Positions 16,758 through 26,003 of a stretch of 64,000 nt of DNA are shown here, one piece after another. The stretch lies in NCBI RefSeq assembly GCF_002563965.1, contig NZ_PDJF01000001.1, positions 1,488,001 to 1,552,000 on the forward strand, given 5' to 3'. Every line of letters starts with the position of its first letter. Within the stretch, counting starts at the first letter, position 1. This stretch comes from Corynebacterium renale. Its GTDB lineage: Bacteria; Actinomycetota; Actinomycetes; Mycobacteriales; Mycobacteriaceae. Under the pieces are notes generated by a model. It saw nothing but the letters and a program-made list of their open reading frames with translations, had not been told where the DNA came from and ran no database searches. The position numbers and the translations under genes are program-made.

Positions 16758-18071
16758 TTAGGCTTCTGTAGCCCGCCATAACGTCGACAGTGTAGCTACT
16801 TTTGTGGCCTCAATGCCTGCGTCTGCTAGATAATCCAAGACCTCAGTAACGTTTTCGTTAGGCACTACCGCGGCAACAGTCCGCGACCTTCCGGGTGCTG
16901 CTGGACGTGCGCTATCTGCGCCCTGCTTGAGCAAGAGTTGCCCCAGCGGTATAGCGGTTCCCGCGATGCCGTAATCTGTGTTCAAAGCTTCCGTCGATGC
17001 GTTGATGAGCCTGCTGGCAGTGGGGAAATCCAACGCCCGAATTGCCGAGAGCAGAGTGGAGGCGCGTTCGGATTCACCGCCCCAAAAACGTAGCCACGCA
17101 GCAGCCTCGTGGGTGCTTGGCCATCCCTCGGGGCCTAAGACCTGGTGGTTTGCTTCGAGCCATTGGATGACTCGCGCGGTGGCGTCGGGAAGCAAGTTCA
17201 CATAGTCGACCCCGAATGCGTGACTGGCCTTTGATACGAAACGCTGGCGGATGCGCTGCTGTTCAGCAGCTTCCTCCTCGGGGACATCCAAGAGACCGCC
17301 TTCAGGGCTGCGTGCTGCAACGAGTGAGAAATTGCGGCCAACCATTGACGGTGTTTGCGTCAACGCACCGTCTGCATGATTCATCACGCTCATGCCGGTG
17401 CCCTGCGAGCGCAACAACACATGATAAACACTGCACACGGCGGGGAATGCAGCAATGCTATCGGCAGCGCTGATGCAGGCCTCTGCCAACTTGAGGCGAA
17501 TCGGTGGCTCGTTGCGGTCATTCAGTCGGCTAGCTGCAGCCACAGCGAACGCGGCATCCATCGCTGCGAGTTCATAGAAACCGGAACCCTGGGGCAGTTC
17601 GGAGACCACAGTGATGTTGAACCCTGTGGACTCACGACTCAGGACACCACGTTGCATGAGGTTCAGCGCCACCGCAGCAAGGCGCAACGCTAACCCGCCC
17701 TTCGGCATGGGCGGTTCAATCCGCTGACCGTGCTCGTCAGCGTGCGGGGACTGCTCCTGAATGGCGTGTGTCGCTTCCTTGAAGGTAGCGGACTCCGAGA
17801 CCGTAGTGCCCTGAGTGCTGGAATCGCTTAACGACGCAGCAAAGCTTGCCGTTACCGCCACCGTTGAATCTTCCCGGGGGCTGGCTACTACGGCCACTCG
17901 TTGTTCGACGTGGTGCAGCAAGGCTAGGCCACCGAATGTGTCAATGTGTTCTCCAATAGTTACCCACACACCTGGTGCGTGCCCGCTGATCGTGCCTGGG
18001 GTGCCGTATGTTTCTTCGTGAATGTTGGCAGCACGTGTGAGGCAATCCGGGGTGGGGAACTCGTGTGACAC
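16758..18071 (-). CDS. Divergent galactokinase-like GHMP protein, probably not a kinase
   Basis: 437 residues from GTG at 18071. The N-terminal galactokinase signature survives in part (APGVWVTIGEHIDTFGG near residue 33, keeping GEHxD). Motif 2, normally a Gly/Ser-rich GLSSSAA phosphate loop, reads PQGSGFYELAAMDAA near residue 160. Motif 3 (GGGFGG in galactokinases) is not found in the C-terminal quarter, where GADSARPAAPGRSRTV stands in its place. The fold is probably retained but ATP-phosphate binding is doubtful. An unrelated Ala/Ser-rich insertion lies around residues 70-120. No galactose-pathway gene is adjacent. It may be a pseudoenzyme or bind a different ligand. Confidence 0.65.
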   Translation of the reverse strand: MSHEFPTPDCLTRAANIHEETYGTPGTISGHAPGVWVTIGEHIDTFGGLALLHHVEQRVAVVASPREDSTVAVTASFAASLSDSSTQGTTVSESATFKEATHAIQEQSPHADEHGQRIEPPMPKGGLALRLAAVALNLMQRGVLSRESTGFNITVVSELPQGSGFYELAAMDAAFAVAAASRLNDRNEPPIRLKLAEACISAADSIAAFPAVCSVYHVLLRSQGTGMSVMNHADGALTQTPSMVGRNFSLVAARSPEGGLLDVPEEEAAEQQRIRQRFVSKASHAFGVDYVNLLPDATARVIQWLEANHQVLGPEGWPSTHEAAAWLRFWGGESERASTLLSAIRALDFPTASRLINASTEALNTDYGIAGTAIPLGQLLLKQGADSARPAAPGRSRTVAAVVPNENVTEVLDYLADAGIEATKVATLSTLWRATEA

Positions 18072-18235
18072 AGGTATTTAATCCTTTACTGTATTGGCGT
18101 ACAGGGGGAGCCGAATGCGTTGGCAATCTAGAGCGAGTCTAGCCGTTATACAAGTGGACGCTGCACTGGTTTCGGAGAAATAGGTATCGTGGATGGGGCG
18201 AACTTAATTTTTGTTGTGAAAATAAGGAGGCACTC

Positions 18236-18430
18236 GTGGCTGATAAAACAGAAGGCGCATGGTACTACGACCCTGAAACCGGCGAAGTTACCCAGGGCAA
18301 AGTCCGTGGTTGGGAAAACCGCATGGGGCCGTACGAGTCTAAGGAGGCCGCGTCCCAGGCATTAGAGCGTGCGGAGGCTCGTAATGAGGCTGCTGATGCA
18401 GCAGACGAAGCATGGGAAGATGAAGATTAA
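18236..18430 (+). CDS. Small SPOR-like actinobacterial protein
   Basis: 64 residues from GTG 18236 with AAGGAGG just upstream. The sequence begins with the conserved actinobacterial pattern AWYYDPETGEVTQGK, then GWENRMGPY and an acidic, Ala-rich helix ending in EAWEDED. These proteins are usually annotated as SPOR domain-containing. The core resembles a single SPOR-like strand-helix unit, too short for a full domain. Cytoplasmic, with no signal peptide. A strong terminator follows. Function unknown. Confidence 0.8.
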   Translation: MADKTEGAWYYDPETGEVTQGKVRGWENRMGPYESKEAASQALERAEARNEAADAADEAWEDED

Positions 18431-18465
18431 CCTAGCGTGACACGTCGTGTGACGGAATCATGTGG

Positions 18466-18496
18466 TGGGCCCCTGACAGTGCAGTTCAGGGGCCCA
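18466..18496. terminator. Bidirectional terminator
   Basis: TGGGCCCCTGA/TCAGGGGCCCA, an 11-bp perfect stem with a 9-nt loop between convergent genes. Confidence 0.75.
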
Positions 18497-18533
18497 TATC
18501 TGTATCTGATCCCAAGGTGCGAGCGTAAGACGC

Positions 18534-20195
18534 TTAAGATTTCCGGACTGACTTGGTGAAACGTTTGTAGGCGGCGGCCACTTCTTGGGCGCGTTCTTCT
18601 GCGCCGGTGAGTAGATAAATTGCCGCGTGCCGGCAGGTTTCGTAGACCATGCCGTAGGAGAAGGTATCTTCCCGGTGGCGGTTAGCCTGGCGTGCGCGCT
18701 GCAAGACTGTGTTGCATGAATCGACGTAAGCCTGCGCTTGTTCAACTTCGTGCAACAGCTTGCGGGTTTGTTTGGTCAGTCGGCGTGCCTTGTAGGGAGT
18801 GACGGCGTCGGCAATGTTTGCGGACATGTATAGCCGTTGCGAAGCTTTACGCAGCTGGTTGACCGCGTGCTGCAATTCGTTTGGTGTAAGACCGGTGTTG
18901 TCCATGTCTTCGGTGACGCTTTCGATGAGACTCGAAAGATCGCGCCAGCTTCGCTTTACTGCGCGTACCGCAATCGCCACAGCTTTGCGACGCTCAGAAC
19001 GGGACGGCACTGGAGGGTCTGCTAGGAAAGCGTCGATGTCGTCGAGCAAATCTAGGTATTGGGTTGATGTCAGCGCTACGTGAGCGCGGCGAGTTTCGCG
19101 GTCGCGACGGATGAGGGCGCCGTCTTTGAGGCGGTTGGCGGCAAAACTGTCGATCAGCCCCGTGGGGTTACCGAGCACAATTTCGTGCAGCAGGGTGTGC
19201 TCTAGGTCTGCTGCGACTGCTTTCTGACACGCATTGTTCAGTGCTTTAAGTTGGGCACGCAGGCTTGGGATGTTGTCAAGGCGGTCATCCCATGCATCGT
19301 GGGCGAAGAGATCGCGCAGCATGGAAAAGAGGAAGCGCAAATCTTTCGAGTTTTCGACGATAAGTTTCAGCGCGTCGAGCTCGCCAGCGCGGGCTTGTGC
19401 GTCAGCGGAGATGATGGCATCGCGGCGGTCCCGTAGTTGCTGCAACAGGATCGCGAATGCTTCGTCGGAGCGTTCTACTGGGCGCCATTCCAATGGCAAT
19501 GCTGGTTCTGGAGCGGTGTCAACGGCTGTGCCCAAAGCTACCAAGAGTTTGGAGGGGAGCGCTGATGTGGTGGCCCCAGCGGCAAGGAGGATTTCTTCGG
19601 AGGTGTCTAATACCCGGTCGCCTCGGTGAGTACCGGCCAGCCCTGGGGCTAATTCGAGTTCCCACTCCCGCCACGATTTCTTGCGCCCGCCCTCGATAAG
19701 CGCCTTGGCTGTGACGCGGTCGTCACAGAAGAAAGCCAGTGGGGTGCCGTCGTCGGAGGTGAGGACAGATTCTCGTCGGGTGTTATCAATTGTGGCGATT
19801 GGTTTGAGTGGCTCTGTTCTAATAATGGCTTGGACTTCGCCTAGTAATTCTTTTGGCACGGTAAACGGTTGGTCGGGCGAAGTGTAGTCATCTTCGTTGA
19901 GATCAACTGCGATTTCTTGGCGGCCTGCTCCAGTGTCAGGAAGTTTGATGTGCCAGCCTTCGTCCTTGCCGCCAGTCCGGCGGCGAAGAGTAATTTTGGC
20001 GCGCGTCAAACGTAAATCGGCGGTATCGAAGTAGACCGCGTGGAGGGAAAACTTTTCCGTCGAAGCGACCGATGCAACGCCCGAAATGCGGGTCAGGTCA
20101 GGGACCACTGTTGAATCCTGGACGGCAAACTTCGTTTCCACTTCTACTGACGTAGTAGGCGTCACTGAACTGTCCTTTCGGCCTTTTATTTTCAT
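18534..20195 (-). CDS. CYTH and CHAD domain protein
   Basis: 553 residues. Residues ~15-210 are a CYTH / triphosphate tunnel domain, opening with VEVETKFAV (ExExK) and followed by alternating basic and acidic strands (ITLRRRTGG, GWHIKLP, LELAPG). Residues ~270-550 are a CHAD domain with its spaced His/Arg/Lys helices (VRAVKRSWRDL, HEVEQAQAYVD). CYTH domains hydrolyse inorganic triphosphate or similar; CHAD binds polyphosphate. The fusion is common in actinobacteria and typically sits near glnA2/glnE, as here (M. tuberculosis Rv2226 is the neighbour there). Polyphosphate-related function is likely but not proven. Confidence 0.92.
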   Translation of the reverse strand: MKIKGRKDSSVTPTTSVEVETKFAVQDSTVVPDLTRISGVASVASTEKFSLHAVYFDTADLRLTRAKITLRRRTGGKDEGWHIKLPDTGAGRQEIAVDLNEDDYTSPDQPFTVPKELLGEVQAIIRTEPLKPIATIDNTRRESVLTSDDGTPLAFFCDDRVTAKALIEGGRKKSWREWELELAPGLAGTHRGDRVLDTSEEILLAAGATTSALPSKLLVALGTAVDTAPEPALPLEWRPVERSDEAFAILLQQLRDRRDAIISADAQARAGELDALKLIVENSKDLRFLFSMLRDLFAHDAWDDRLDNIPSLRAQLKALNNACQKAVAADLEHTLLHEIVLGNPTGLIDSFAANRLKDGALIRRDRETRRAHVALTSTQYLDLLDDIDAFLADPPVPSRSERRKAVAIAVRAVKRSWRDLSSLIESVTEDMDNTGLTPNELQHAVNQLRKASQRLYMSANIADAVTPYKARRLTKQTRKLLHEVEQAQAYVDSCNTVLQRARQANRHREDTFSYGMVYETCRHAAIYLLTGAEERAQEVAAAYKRFTKSVRKS

Positions 20196-20284
20196 GTGTC
20201 GATTGCTCTATTGTGCCACTTGTCGGGGCACACCCCGCGATGCTGGTAAGCGCTGTTGCTTGTGTGCTAACCATACCCCGGGCT

Positions 20285-21118
20285 CTAAGAAGTCTGCAGG
20301 GTTGGAAAGACTTCCTCAGCATGGTGAGCGGCGCGCTGTGACCGTGTGGCGATATCTTCAGCGATCTCCGGCAGGGTTTCAATGAGGGATAAGACGCCTT
20401 CGGCAAGCAAGGCTACGAACATGCGCGCATAATCTAGTGGCTGTGGGGGCGCTGTCTCTTCTCCTTCACCGTGGTCAACGAACTGTGCGTAATCCGTGAG
20501 GTCGGCGATGACGGGGCCGGCTGCAGCCAGAAGCATTCGCGTAAAGAGACAATCCTCGGAGGTGCCCACAAGCGCAGCTATCCCGGGAGCTGGCAGGTTG
20601 ACAAGGCACACCTGGAAACATGCGGCGAATTCACCCGCGACAGCATCCCACTGTTCCTCGGGGTAGGCCAAGAATTCTGGTATGCGCAGACGCTCTACGA
20701 CGACTGGCCCTGGGCCTACGTTTCGTGAGCCTAGGAGCAAGCCGTAGAGAGCGTAAAGACCTTCAAAATCATCAACCGTGCAGTGCAGAGAGTCGGGAAG
20801 AATCGGCTCAGTATGAGGTTGTAGGGCGTGGACTCCAGGGAGGATCAGCCAACGCTCGGGAAACTCTCGGGGATCGAAAGCGGGCTGGTTCGCCATGAGC
20901 GATGGGATCTCACTTTCCCATAGTTGAGCGATATGGGTATGCCCAAAGTCATACAGTCTTTGAGCAGTCTGTTGGACTATGGCAGGGGATAGGGTGAAAC
21001 GGTGTGTCGCAAGATCTGTGGGCAACCACCCGTGTAGTGCGGCATTTATTGCTTTGTCGATGATAGAAAAATCTGGTGTGCAGTCTGTTGAATATTGGCG
21101 TGCAGTGAACGTGGGCAT
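20285..21118 (-). CDS. Conserved hypothetical protein
   Basis: 277 residues. I do not recognise a family. It is acidic, rich in Leu/Ala, with no signal peptide, clear membrane span or metal motif. The predicted make-up is mainly helical with a long hydrophobic-amphipathic stretch in residues ~110-265. It lies 89 nt upstream of the CYTH/CHAD gene on the same strand and may be co-transcribed with it. It is divergent from glnA2 across a 320-bp interval holding a 12-bp palindrome. Base composition matches its neighbours, so there is no sign of transfer. Confidence 0.7.
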   Translation of the reverse strand: MPTFTARQYSTDCTPDFSIIDKAINAALHGWLPTDLATHRFTLSPAIVQQTAQRLYDFGHTHIAQLWESEIPSLMANQPAFDPREFPERWLILPGVHALQPHTEPILPDSLHCTVDDFEGLYALYGLLLGSRNVGPGPVVVERLRIPEFLAYPEEQWDAVAGEFAACFQVCLVNLPAPGIAALVGTSEDCLFTRMLLAAAGPVIADLTDYAQFVDHGEGEETAPPQPLDYARMFVALLAEGVLSLIETLPEIAEDIATRSQRAAHHAEEVFPTLQTS

Positions 21119-21267
21119 GGCAAGTATTCGACCAAGAACCTCAGATACGTCGCAGATTTACCACCCCCATGTGTTCGAAAAGAATTTCTAACTTCGCAGG
21201 TGGTCGTAGTTTTTTCTTAAAATGCATTGCCACCCCCGACATTGTGGGGATGAGGTGCGAGATTTTA

Positions 21268-21279
21268 GTGTTCGAACAC
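21268..21279. promoter_or_regulatory. GTGTTCGAACAC palindrome in the glnA2 upstream interval
   Basis: A perfect 12-bp palindrome. A related copy, GTGTTCGAA, lies 97 bp upstream at 21171-21179. This resembles half of an actinobacterial LexA-type site but lacks its two-half-site spacing, so I do not name a regulator. The rest of 21119-21438 holds promoter-like A/T stretches and the short ORF at 21323. Confidence 0.3.
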
Positions 21280-21322
21280 ATACTCTAGACGGTGTCTTGC
21301 TTGTGGTGTATACCTAGAAACC

Positions 21323-21442
21323 ATGAACTTTGAACACGCGTACGCAGGGAGTTCCAGGGGTGCTTCCCACGTAAATACAGCCCTCCAGCAGGGTAAAACT
21401 CCTCTAAGCCCTCCAGCTACCTCTGTTACAGTAAATCCATGA
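21323..21442 (+). CDS. Possible 39-residue leader ORF overlapping glnA2
   Basis: ATG 21323 opens a 39-codon frame that ends in TGA at 21440-21442, overlapping the glnA2 ATG by four bases (ATGA). A TATACC box lies upstream. The peptide (starting MNFEHAYAGSSRG, Pro/Ser/Thr-rich at the end) has no recognised motif. The overlap is the classic geometry for translational coupling. Against it, TACAGT lies 6 nt before the glnA2 ATG, so glnA2 may also have its own leaderless promoter inside this ORF. Chance is not excluded. Confidence 0.4.
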   Translation: MNFEHAYAGSSRGASHVNTALQQGKTPLSPPATSVTVNP

Positions 21443-22785
21443 ACAGCCAACACGAGTTTGTCCTTCGCAGCGTGGAGGAACATGACGTCCGCTTTGTGCG
21501 CTTGTGGTTTACTGACATCCTAGGTTCGCTTAAGGCCATCATGATGTCTCCATCGGAGCTAGAGAGCGCTTTCGAAGAAGGTGTGGGGGTCGATGGCTCC
21601 TCGATCGAAGGTTTTGCCCGGCTGTCTGAGGCGGACACAATTGCACTCCCGGATCCGTCCACTTTCCAGATTATGCCTTTTGATGAGGATGATCCCACTA
21701 TGCGTACGGCACGCATGTTCTGTGACATCTCGATGCCGGACGGCCAACCTTCCTGGGCTGATCCCCGCCACGTGCTGCGCCGCCAGGTGAACAAGGCCGC
21801 AGAACAAGGTTTTACTTGCATGATTTCGCCGGAAATTGAGTTCTACCTCTTTGATTCTGTGAAGGATGGGGCCACCGGAATTGAGCCAGTGCCCACCGAC
21901 AACGGCGGATACTTTGATCAATCCACGCGCAACGCGGTACCCAAGTTCCGTCGTCAAGCGATGCGCGCCCTTGAGCAGATGGGTATTGCCACCGAATTCA
22001 GCCATCATGAGACCGCGCCGGGCCAGCAGGAGATTGATCTCCGGCACGCCGATGCCCTGACTATGGCAGACAACGTCATGACCTTCCGCTACGTGATTAA
22101 ACAGGTAGCGTCCGCAAACAACGTGCTAGCTAGTTTTATGCCCAAGCCACTCCGTCACTACATGGGCTCAGGCATGCACTCGCACATTTCCTTGTTCGAG
22201 GGTGGGGTAAATGCATTCCACGACCCAGATGACGAAATTGCATTGTCAGAAACTGGGCGCCAGTTTGTAGCGGGCATCCTGCGCCATGCACCTGAACTTT
22301 CCGCTGTCACGAACCAGTGGGTCAACTCGTACAAGCGCATTGCATTCGGTGATGAAGCTCCGACTGCGGCGACGTGGGGTGTTTCAAATCGCTCTGCGAT
22401 GGTCCGCGTCCCCATCTACCGGCTGCACAAAGAGGAGTCGCGTCGCATTGAAGTGCGCAGCATTGACACTGGATGCAACCCATATCTGACCTACGCAGTT
22501 CTACTTGGTGCAGGACTAAAGGGCATCCAAGAAGGCTACGAACTTCCCGAGCCAGCTGAGGATAACATTTCCGCACTGACGCGGCGGGAACGTCGTGCGC
22601 TCGGCTATGTTGACCTCCCTAATAGCTTAGATGCCGCACTACACCACTTAGAAGAATCGGAACTAATCGCCGATATCTTGGGCGAGCATGTCTACGAGTA
22701 CTTCCTCCGTGCAAAATGGAGCCAATGGCGCGAATACCAGCAACAGATCACCCCATGGGAGATTGAAAGCACGCTCAAGTTCTAA
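21439..22785 (+). CDS. glnA2: Glutamine synthetase type I-alpha-like, GlnA2
   Basis: 448 residues, the usual corynebacterial GlnA2 length (~446). The beta-grasp domain is N-terminal (LGSLKAIMM, DGSSIEGFARL). The catalytic domain has SPEIEFYLFD, the ammonium/metal loop HHETAPGQQEIDLR, the ATP site SGMHSHISL and RRIEVRSID near the C-terminal third. The adenylylation loop of GlnA1 (KDLYELP) is absent; the corresponding segment reads ISALTRRERRALGY. GlnE therefore cannot modify it in the standard way. The gene is followed after 45 nt by glnE, an order conserved in corynebacteria. In C. glutamicum glnA2 is dispensable for glutamine synthesis. Confidence 0.95.
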   Translation: MNSQHEFVLRSVEEHDVRFVRLWFTDILGSLKAIMMSPSELESAFEEGVGVDGSSIEGFARLSEADTIALPDPSTFQIMPFDEDDPTMRTARMFCDISMPDGQPSWADPRHVLRRQVNKAAEQGFTCMISPEIEFYLFDSVKDGATGIEPVPTDNGGYFDQSTRNAVPKFRRQAMRALEQMGIATEFSHHETAPGQQEIDLRHADALTMADNVMTFRYVIKQVASANNVLASFMPKPLRHYMGSGMHSHISLFEGGVNAFHDPDDEIALSETGRQFVAGILRHAPELSAVTNQWVNSYKRIAFGDEAPTAATWGVSNRSAMVRVPIYRLHKEESRRIEVRSIDTGCNPYLTYAVLLGAGLKGIQEGYELPEPAEDNISALTRRERRALGYVDLPNSLDAALHHLEESELIADILGEHVYEYFLRAKWSQWREYQQQITPWEIESTLKF

Positions 22786-22830
22786 ACCCGTCCACTGGCC
22801 CCGATGCGCCTGATCTGAAGGAAACCCACC

Positions 22831-25800
22831 ATGTTTGGTGCCGCACACCCCGCACGCTCTACTGTGCCTTCACCTGCGGTCTTAGGGCTCCACGACCCAC
22901 GCGCTGCTGAAGATCTGGGCACAATCGGGTGGGACACCCCTGACTCCATCGACGTCCTATGGGCACTGTCTAATACGAGCAATCCTGACCAAGCGCTCAA
23001 CGTTGTCCGTCGCCTGCACGAATCGCTAACCACCTGGGACGAACAAGAACCAGACGGATGGGACGAACTCAACACGGCCGTGCATGGCGACGTAGCACTG
23101 CGCATCCGATTCCTCGCTCTATGCGGCGGATCACGCGCGCTCGGAGACTTCTTAGCCGCACACCCGCACAGCTGGCGGGAATTGGACTTACCTTTGCCCA
23201 CCGCAGCAGAGCTCATGCATGAGATGCTGGCCTGTATTCAAGCGCGCCCGGCCGCATTCAGCGATCCTGGACTCGATGCCGCAGACACTGCAACAGAACG
23301 CCTCGACACCGCGGGGACGTATCGCGCCGGGATCTCTGGGCCGGAAGCTATACGTGCTGTCAAGGAACGCTACACCACGCTCATCATGCGTATCGCGGCC
23401 TACGACCTCGCAGGCACATTCCCCGAAACGAAGCGCCATCAAGGTGGTAACGCTGTTGGGATTCGCACGATCACCGCGTTGCTTTCACATGCTGCTGACG
23501 CGGCCCTCACCGCAGCGCTGGCAGTCGCCATCACAAACGTCCTTCCCACCCGGGCAGGTGAGGATGGGCAACCGGAGCTACCGCTTCTCGACGACGCTCT
23601 CGCCATCATCGCCATGGGGAAATGTGGCGCCCAAGAACTGAACTACATCTCCGACGTCGACGTCATCTTCGTTGGTACCGATGCAAGCCCCACCATCACG
23701 CGCATCGCAGCTGAATTCTCCCGAGTGGCAACCCGGGCCTTCTTCGAAGTGGACGCCAATTTACGCCCGGAAGGCAAATCTGGTGCGCTCGTACGCACTG
23801 TGGAGTCTCATGTGGCTTACTACAAAAAATGGGCGCACACCTGGGAGTTCCAAGCCTTGCTCAAAGCCCGCCCCATGACTGGACACCTGCCGCTTGGGCA
23901 GGAGTATTACCAGGCGCTGAACCCGATGGTGTGGAATGCACGACGCCGACCTTCCTTCGTGGAAGATGTACAAGCCATGCGTCGCCGAGTCCTTGCGAAT
24001 GTGCCCGAACGTGACCGTCAGCGTGAACTCAAGCTCGGGAAAGGGGGACTGCGTGACATTGAATTCGCCATCCAACTCCTGCAACTGGTGCACGGCAGCA
24101 CTGATGAGGTCCTGCGCACGCCCGCAACTTTGGAGGCTCTCGATGCTCTTATCAGTGGGGGCTACGTCGGCCGTGAAGATGGCGCTGCACTAAGTAATGC
24201 CTACGAGTTCTTGCGCCTTGTTGAACACCGGCTTCAACTGCAGCGACTACGGCGCACCCACATGCTGCCGGAGCAAGAAGATAGGCAAGCGTGGGAATGG
24301 CTGGCAGCGGCCTGCGGATTCACTGCCCAGAAATCGCGCACTGACGTACAACAGTTACGTGAAACAATCCGGCGGGTCCAGCTGCACGTGTCGGAGTTGC
24401 ATTCCAGCCTGTTCTACCGCCCGCTGCTCAAGACTGTCGCGAGCCTGGACACCACCGCGACAGGCTTGTCTAGTGAGTCCATGGAGACACAGTTGGCAGC
24501 ACTGGGTTACAAGCACCCGGCGCGTGCGGTGCAACATCTTCACGCACTCGCTGCAGGAACCTCGCGTAAGGCCAAGATCCAGGCGATGCTTCTGCCTACG
24601 CTGATGAACTGGCTGGGAAATACTGCAGATCCTGACGCGGGTCTGCTCAACTACCGCAAGCTTTCCGAGGCGGCGTACGAAGAATCGTGGTTTCTTCGCC
24701 TCCTGCGCGACGAGGGAGTAGCAGGGCAGAGGCTGATGCACATTTTGGGTACTTCTCCCTATGCGTCAGGTCTCATTATTGCGGCGCCGGACGTCGTGAA
24801 GCAGTTGGGTGACGGCGCTCAAGGACCTAAACTGTTGGAAACATCGAGCAAACTGGTCGGCCATGCCTTGGTCAATTCCGCGCGGCGGCACCGTGACCCC
24901 GATAAAGCGATCGCAGTTGCACGTGGGCTGCGTCGCGCTGAACTGGCTCGCATCGCGTCTGCTGACCTCCTCGGGATGCGTGAAGTTACGCAAGTCTGCC
25001 TTGGGTTGTCCACAGTATGGGCTGCTGTCTTGCACGCTGCGCTTATGGCAGAATACGATGCCCGCACTCCCGAAGGCGGTGTTGCACCCGCGCACATAGC
25101 GGTCATCGGTATGGGGCGCCTCGGTGGTTTTGAATTGGGTTACGGCTCAGATGCCGACGTGATGTTTGTTGCTGAACCTACGGTAGAAAATCCTTCGGAA
25201 GAGGACACACATGCAGCCCTAGTGTGGGCCACCGAAGTGGTGGATAGTATGCGTTCGCGCCTGTCGCGGCCTTCCCAGGACCCGCCATTGGAAGTTGACG
25301 TAGGACTGCGTCCTGAAGGTCGAAGCGGGGCTATGGTGCGCACCGTTGCTTCATATGTGCGTTACTACACGCAATGGGGTGAGCCCTGGGAAAAGCAAGC
25401 CCTCTTGCGTGCGCACGCCATCGCGGGGAGCGAGGAGCTTGGCCAACAGTTTATTGAGGCCATCGATCCCATTCGCTACACCGAGGGTGGGGCAAGCGAC
25501 CACGACGTAACCGAAGTGCGCCGCATGAAAGCCCGGGTGGATAACGAACGTTTACCTCGCGGAGCTGACCGCAACACCCACACCAAACTCGGCCGCGGCG
25601 GGCTGACAGACATTGAATGGACCGTGCAGCTACTCACGATGATGCATGGCCACACGCACCCCAACCTGCGGACACCATCAACGGTAGAGGCACTGCACGT
25701 TATTCGCGATGAGGAAATAATTGCGCCGAGTGAGGCTCAAACGCTTCTCGACGCCTGGTTGACCGCGACGCACGCCCGCAACGCACTGGTCCTTGTACGC

Positions 25801-25983
25801 GGAAAACGTACCGATCAGCTCCCCAGCCCCGGGCCCGCTTTAGCGCTCGTCGCGGCGGCATCCGGATGGGCGCCCGAAGAGTATCAGGAGTTCCTAGAGC
25901 ATTACCTCAAAATCACGCGCCGGGCCCGCAAGGTCGTGGATAAGGTTTTCTGGGGAGAAACGGAGTACGACACCCGTCCCTAA
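22831..25983 (+). CDS. glnE: Glutamine synthetase adenylyltransferase / deadenylase
   Basis: 1050 residues in the two-headed GlnE layout. The N-terminal nucleotidyltransferase domain has GKCGAQELNYISDVDVIFVG near residue 265; the C-terminal one has GRLGGFELGYGSDADVMFVA near residue 760. Each keeps the G..E..(x)SDxD metal site. KLGKGGLRDIEFAIQLLQL and KLGRGGLTDIEWTVQLLTM mark the ends of the two halves. The enzyme adds and removes AMP on the Tyr of GlnA1 in response to nitrogen status; GlnA1 is encoded 15 kb away (40.3 kb). AAGGA precedes ATG 22831. Transcribed with glnA2. Confidence 0.97.
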   Translation: MFGAAHPARSTVPSPAVLGLHDPRAAEDLGTIGWDTPDSIDVLWALSNTSNPDQALNVVRRLHESLTTWDEQEPDGWDELNTAVHGDVALRIRFLALCGGSRALGDFLAAHPHSWRELDLPLPTAAELMHEMLACIQARPAAFSDPGLDAADTATERLDTAGTYRAGISGPEAIRAVKERYTTLIMRIAAYDLAGTFPETKRHQGGNAVGIRTITALLSHAADAALTAALAVAITNVLPTRAGEDGQPELPLLDDALAIIAMGKCGAQELNYISDVDVIFVGTDASPTITRIAAEFSRVATRAFFEVDANLRPEGKSGALVRTVESHVAYYKKWAHTWEFQALLKARPMTGHLPLGQEYYQALNPMVWNARRRPSFVEDVQAMRRRVLANVPERDRQRELKLGKGGLRDIEFAIQLLQLVHGSTDEVLRTPATLEALDALISGGYVGREDGAALSNAYEFLRLVEHRLQLQRLRRTHMLPEQEDRQAWEWLAAACGFTAQKSRTDVQQLRETIRRVQLHVSELHSSLFYRPLLKTVASLDTTATGLSSESMETQLAALGYKHPARAVQHLHALAAGTSRKAKIQAMLLPTLMNWLGNTADPDAGLLNYRKLSEAAYEESWFLRLLRDEGVAGQRLMHILGTSPYASGLIIAAPDVVKQLGDGAQGPKLLETSSKLVGHALVNSARRHRDPDKAIAVARGLRRAELARIASADLLGMREVTQVCLGLSTVWAAVLHAALMAEYDARTPEGGVAPAHIAVIGMGRLGGFELGYGSDADVMFVAEPTVENPSEEDTHAALVWATEVVDSMRSRLSRPSQDPPLEVDVGLRPEGRSGAMVRTVASYVRYYTQWGEPWEKQALLRAHAIAGSEELGQQFIEAIDPIRYTEGGASDHDVTEVRRMKARVDNERLPRGADRNTHTKLGRGGLTDIEWTVQLLTMMHGHTHPNLRTPSTVEALHVIRDEEIIAPSEAQTLLDAWLTATHARNALVLVRGKRTDQLPSPGPALALVAAASGWAPEEYQEFLEHYLKITRRARKVVDKVFWGETEYDTRP

Positions 25984-26003
25984 AACTTCCTACACTAGGT
26001 GCC

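Noticed and set aside
21171..21279. LexA (SOS) box
   Set aside because: GTGTTCGAACAC lacks the spacing between half sites of the actinobacterial LexA consensus.
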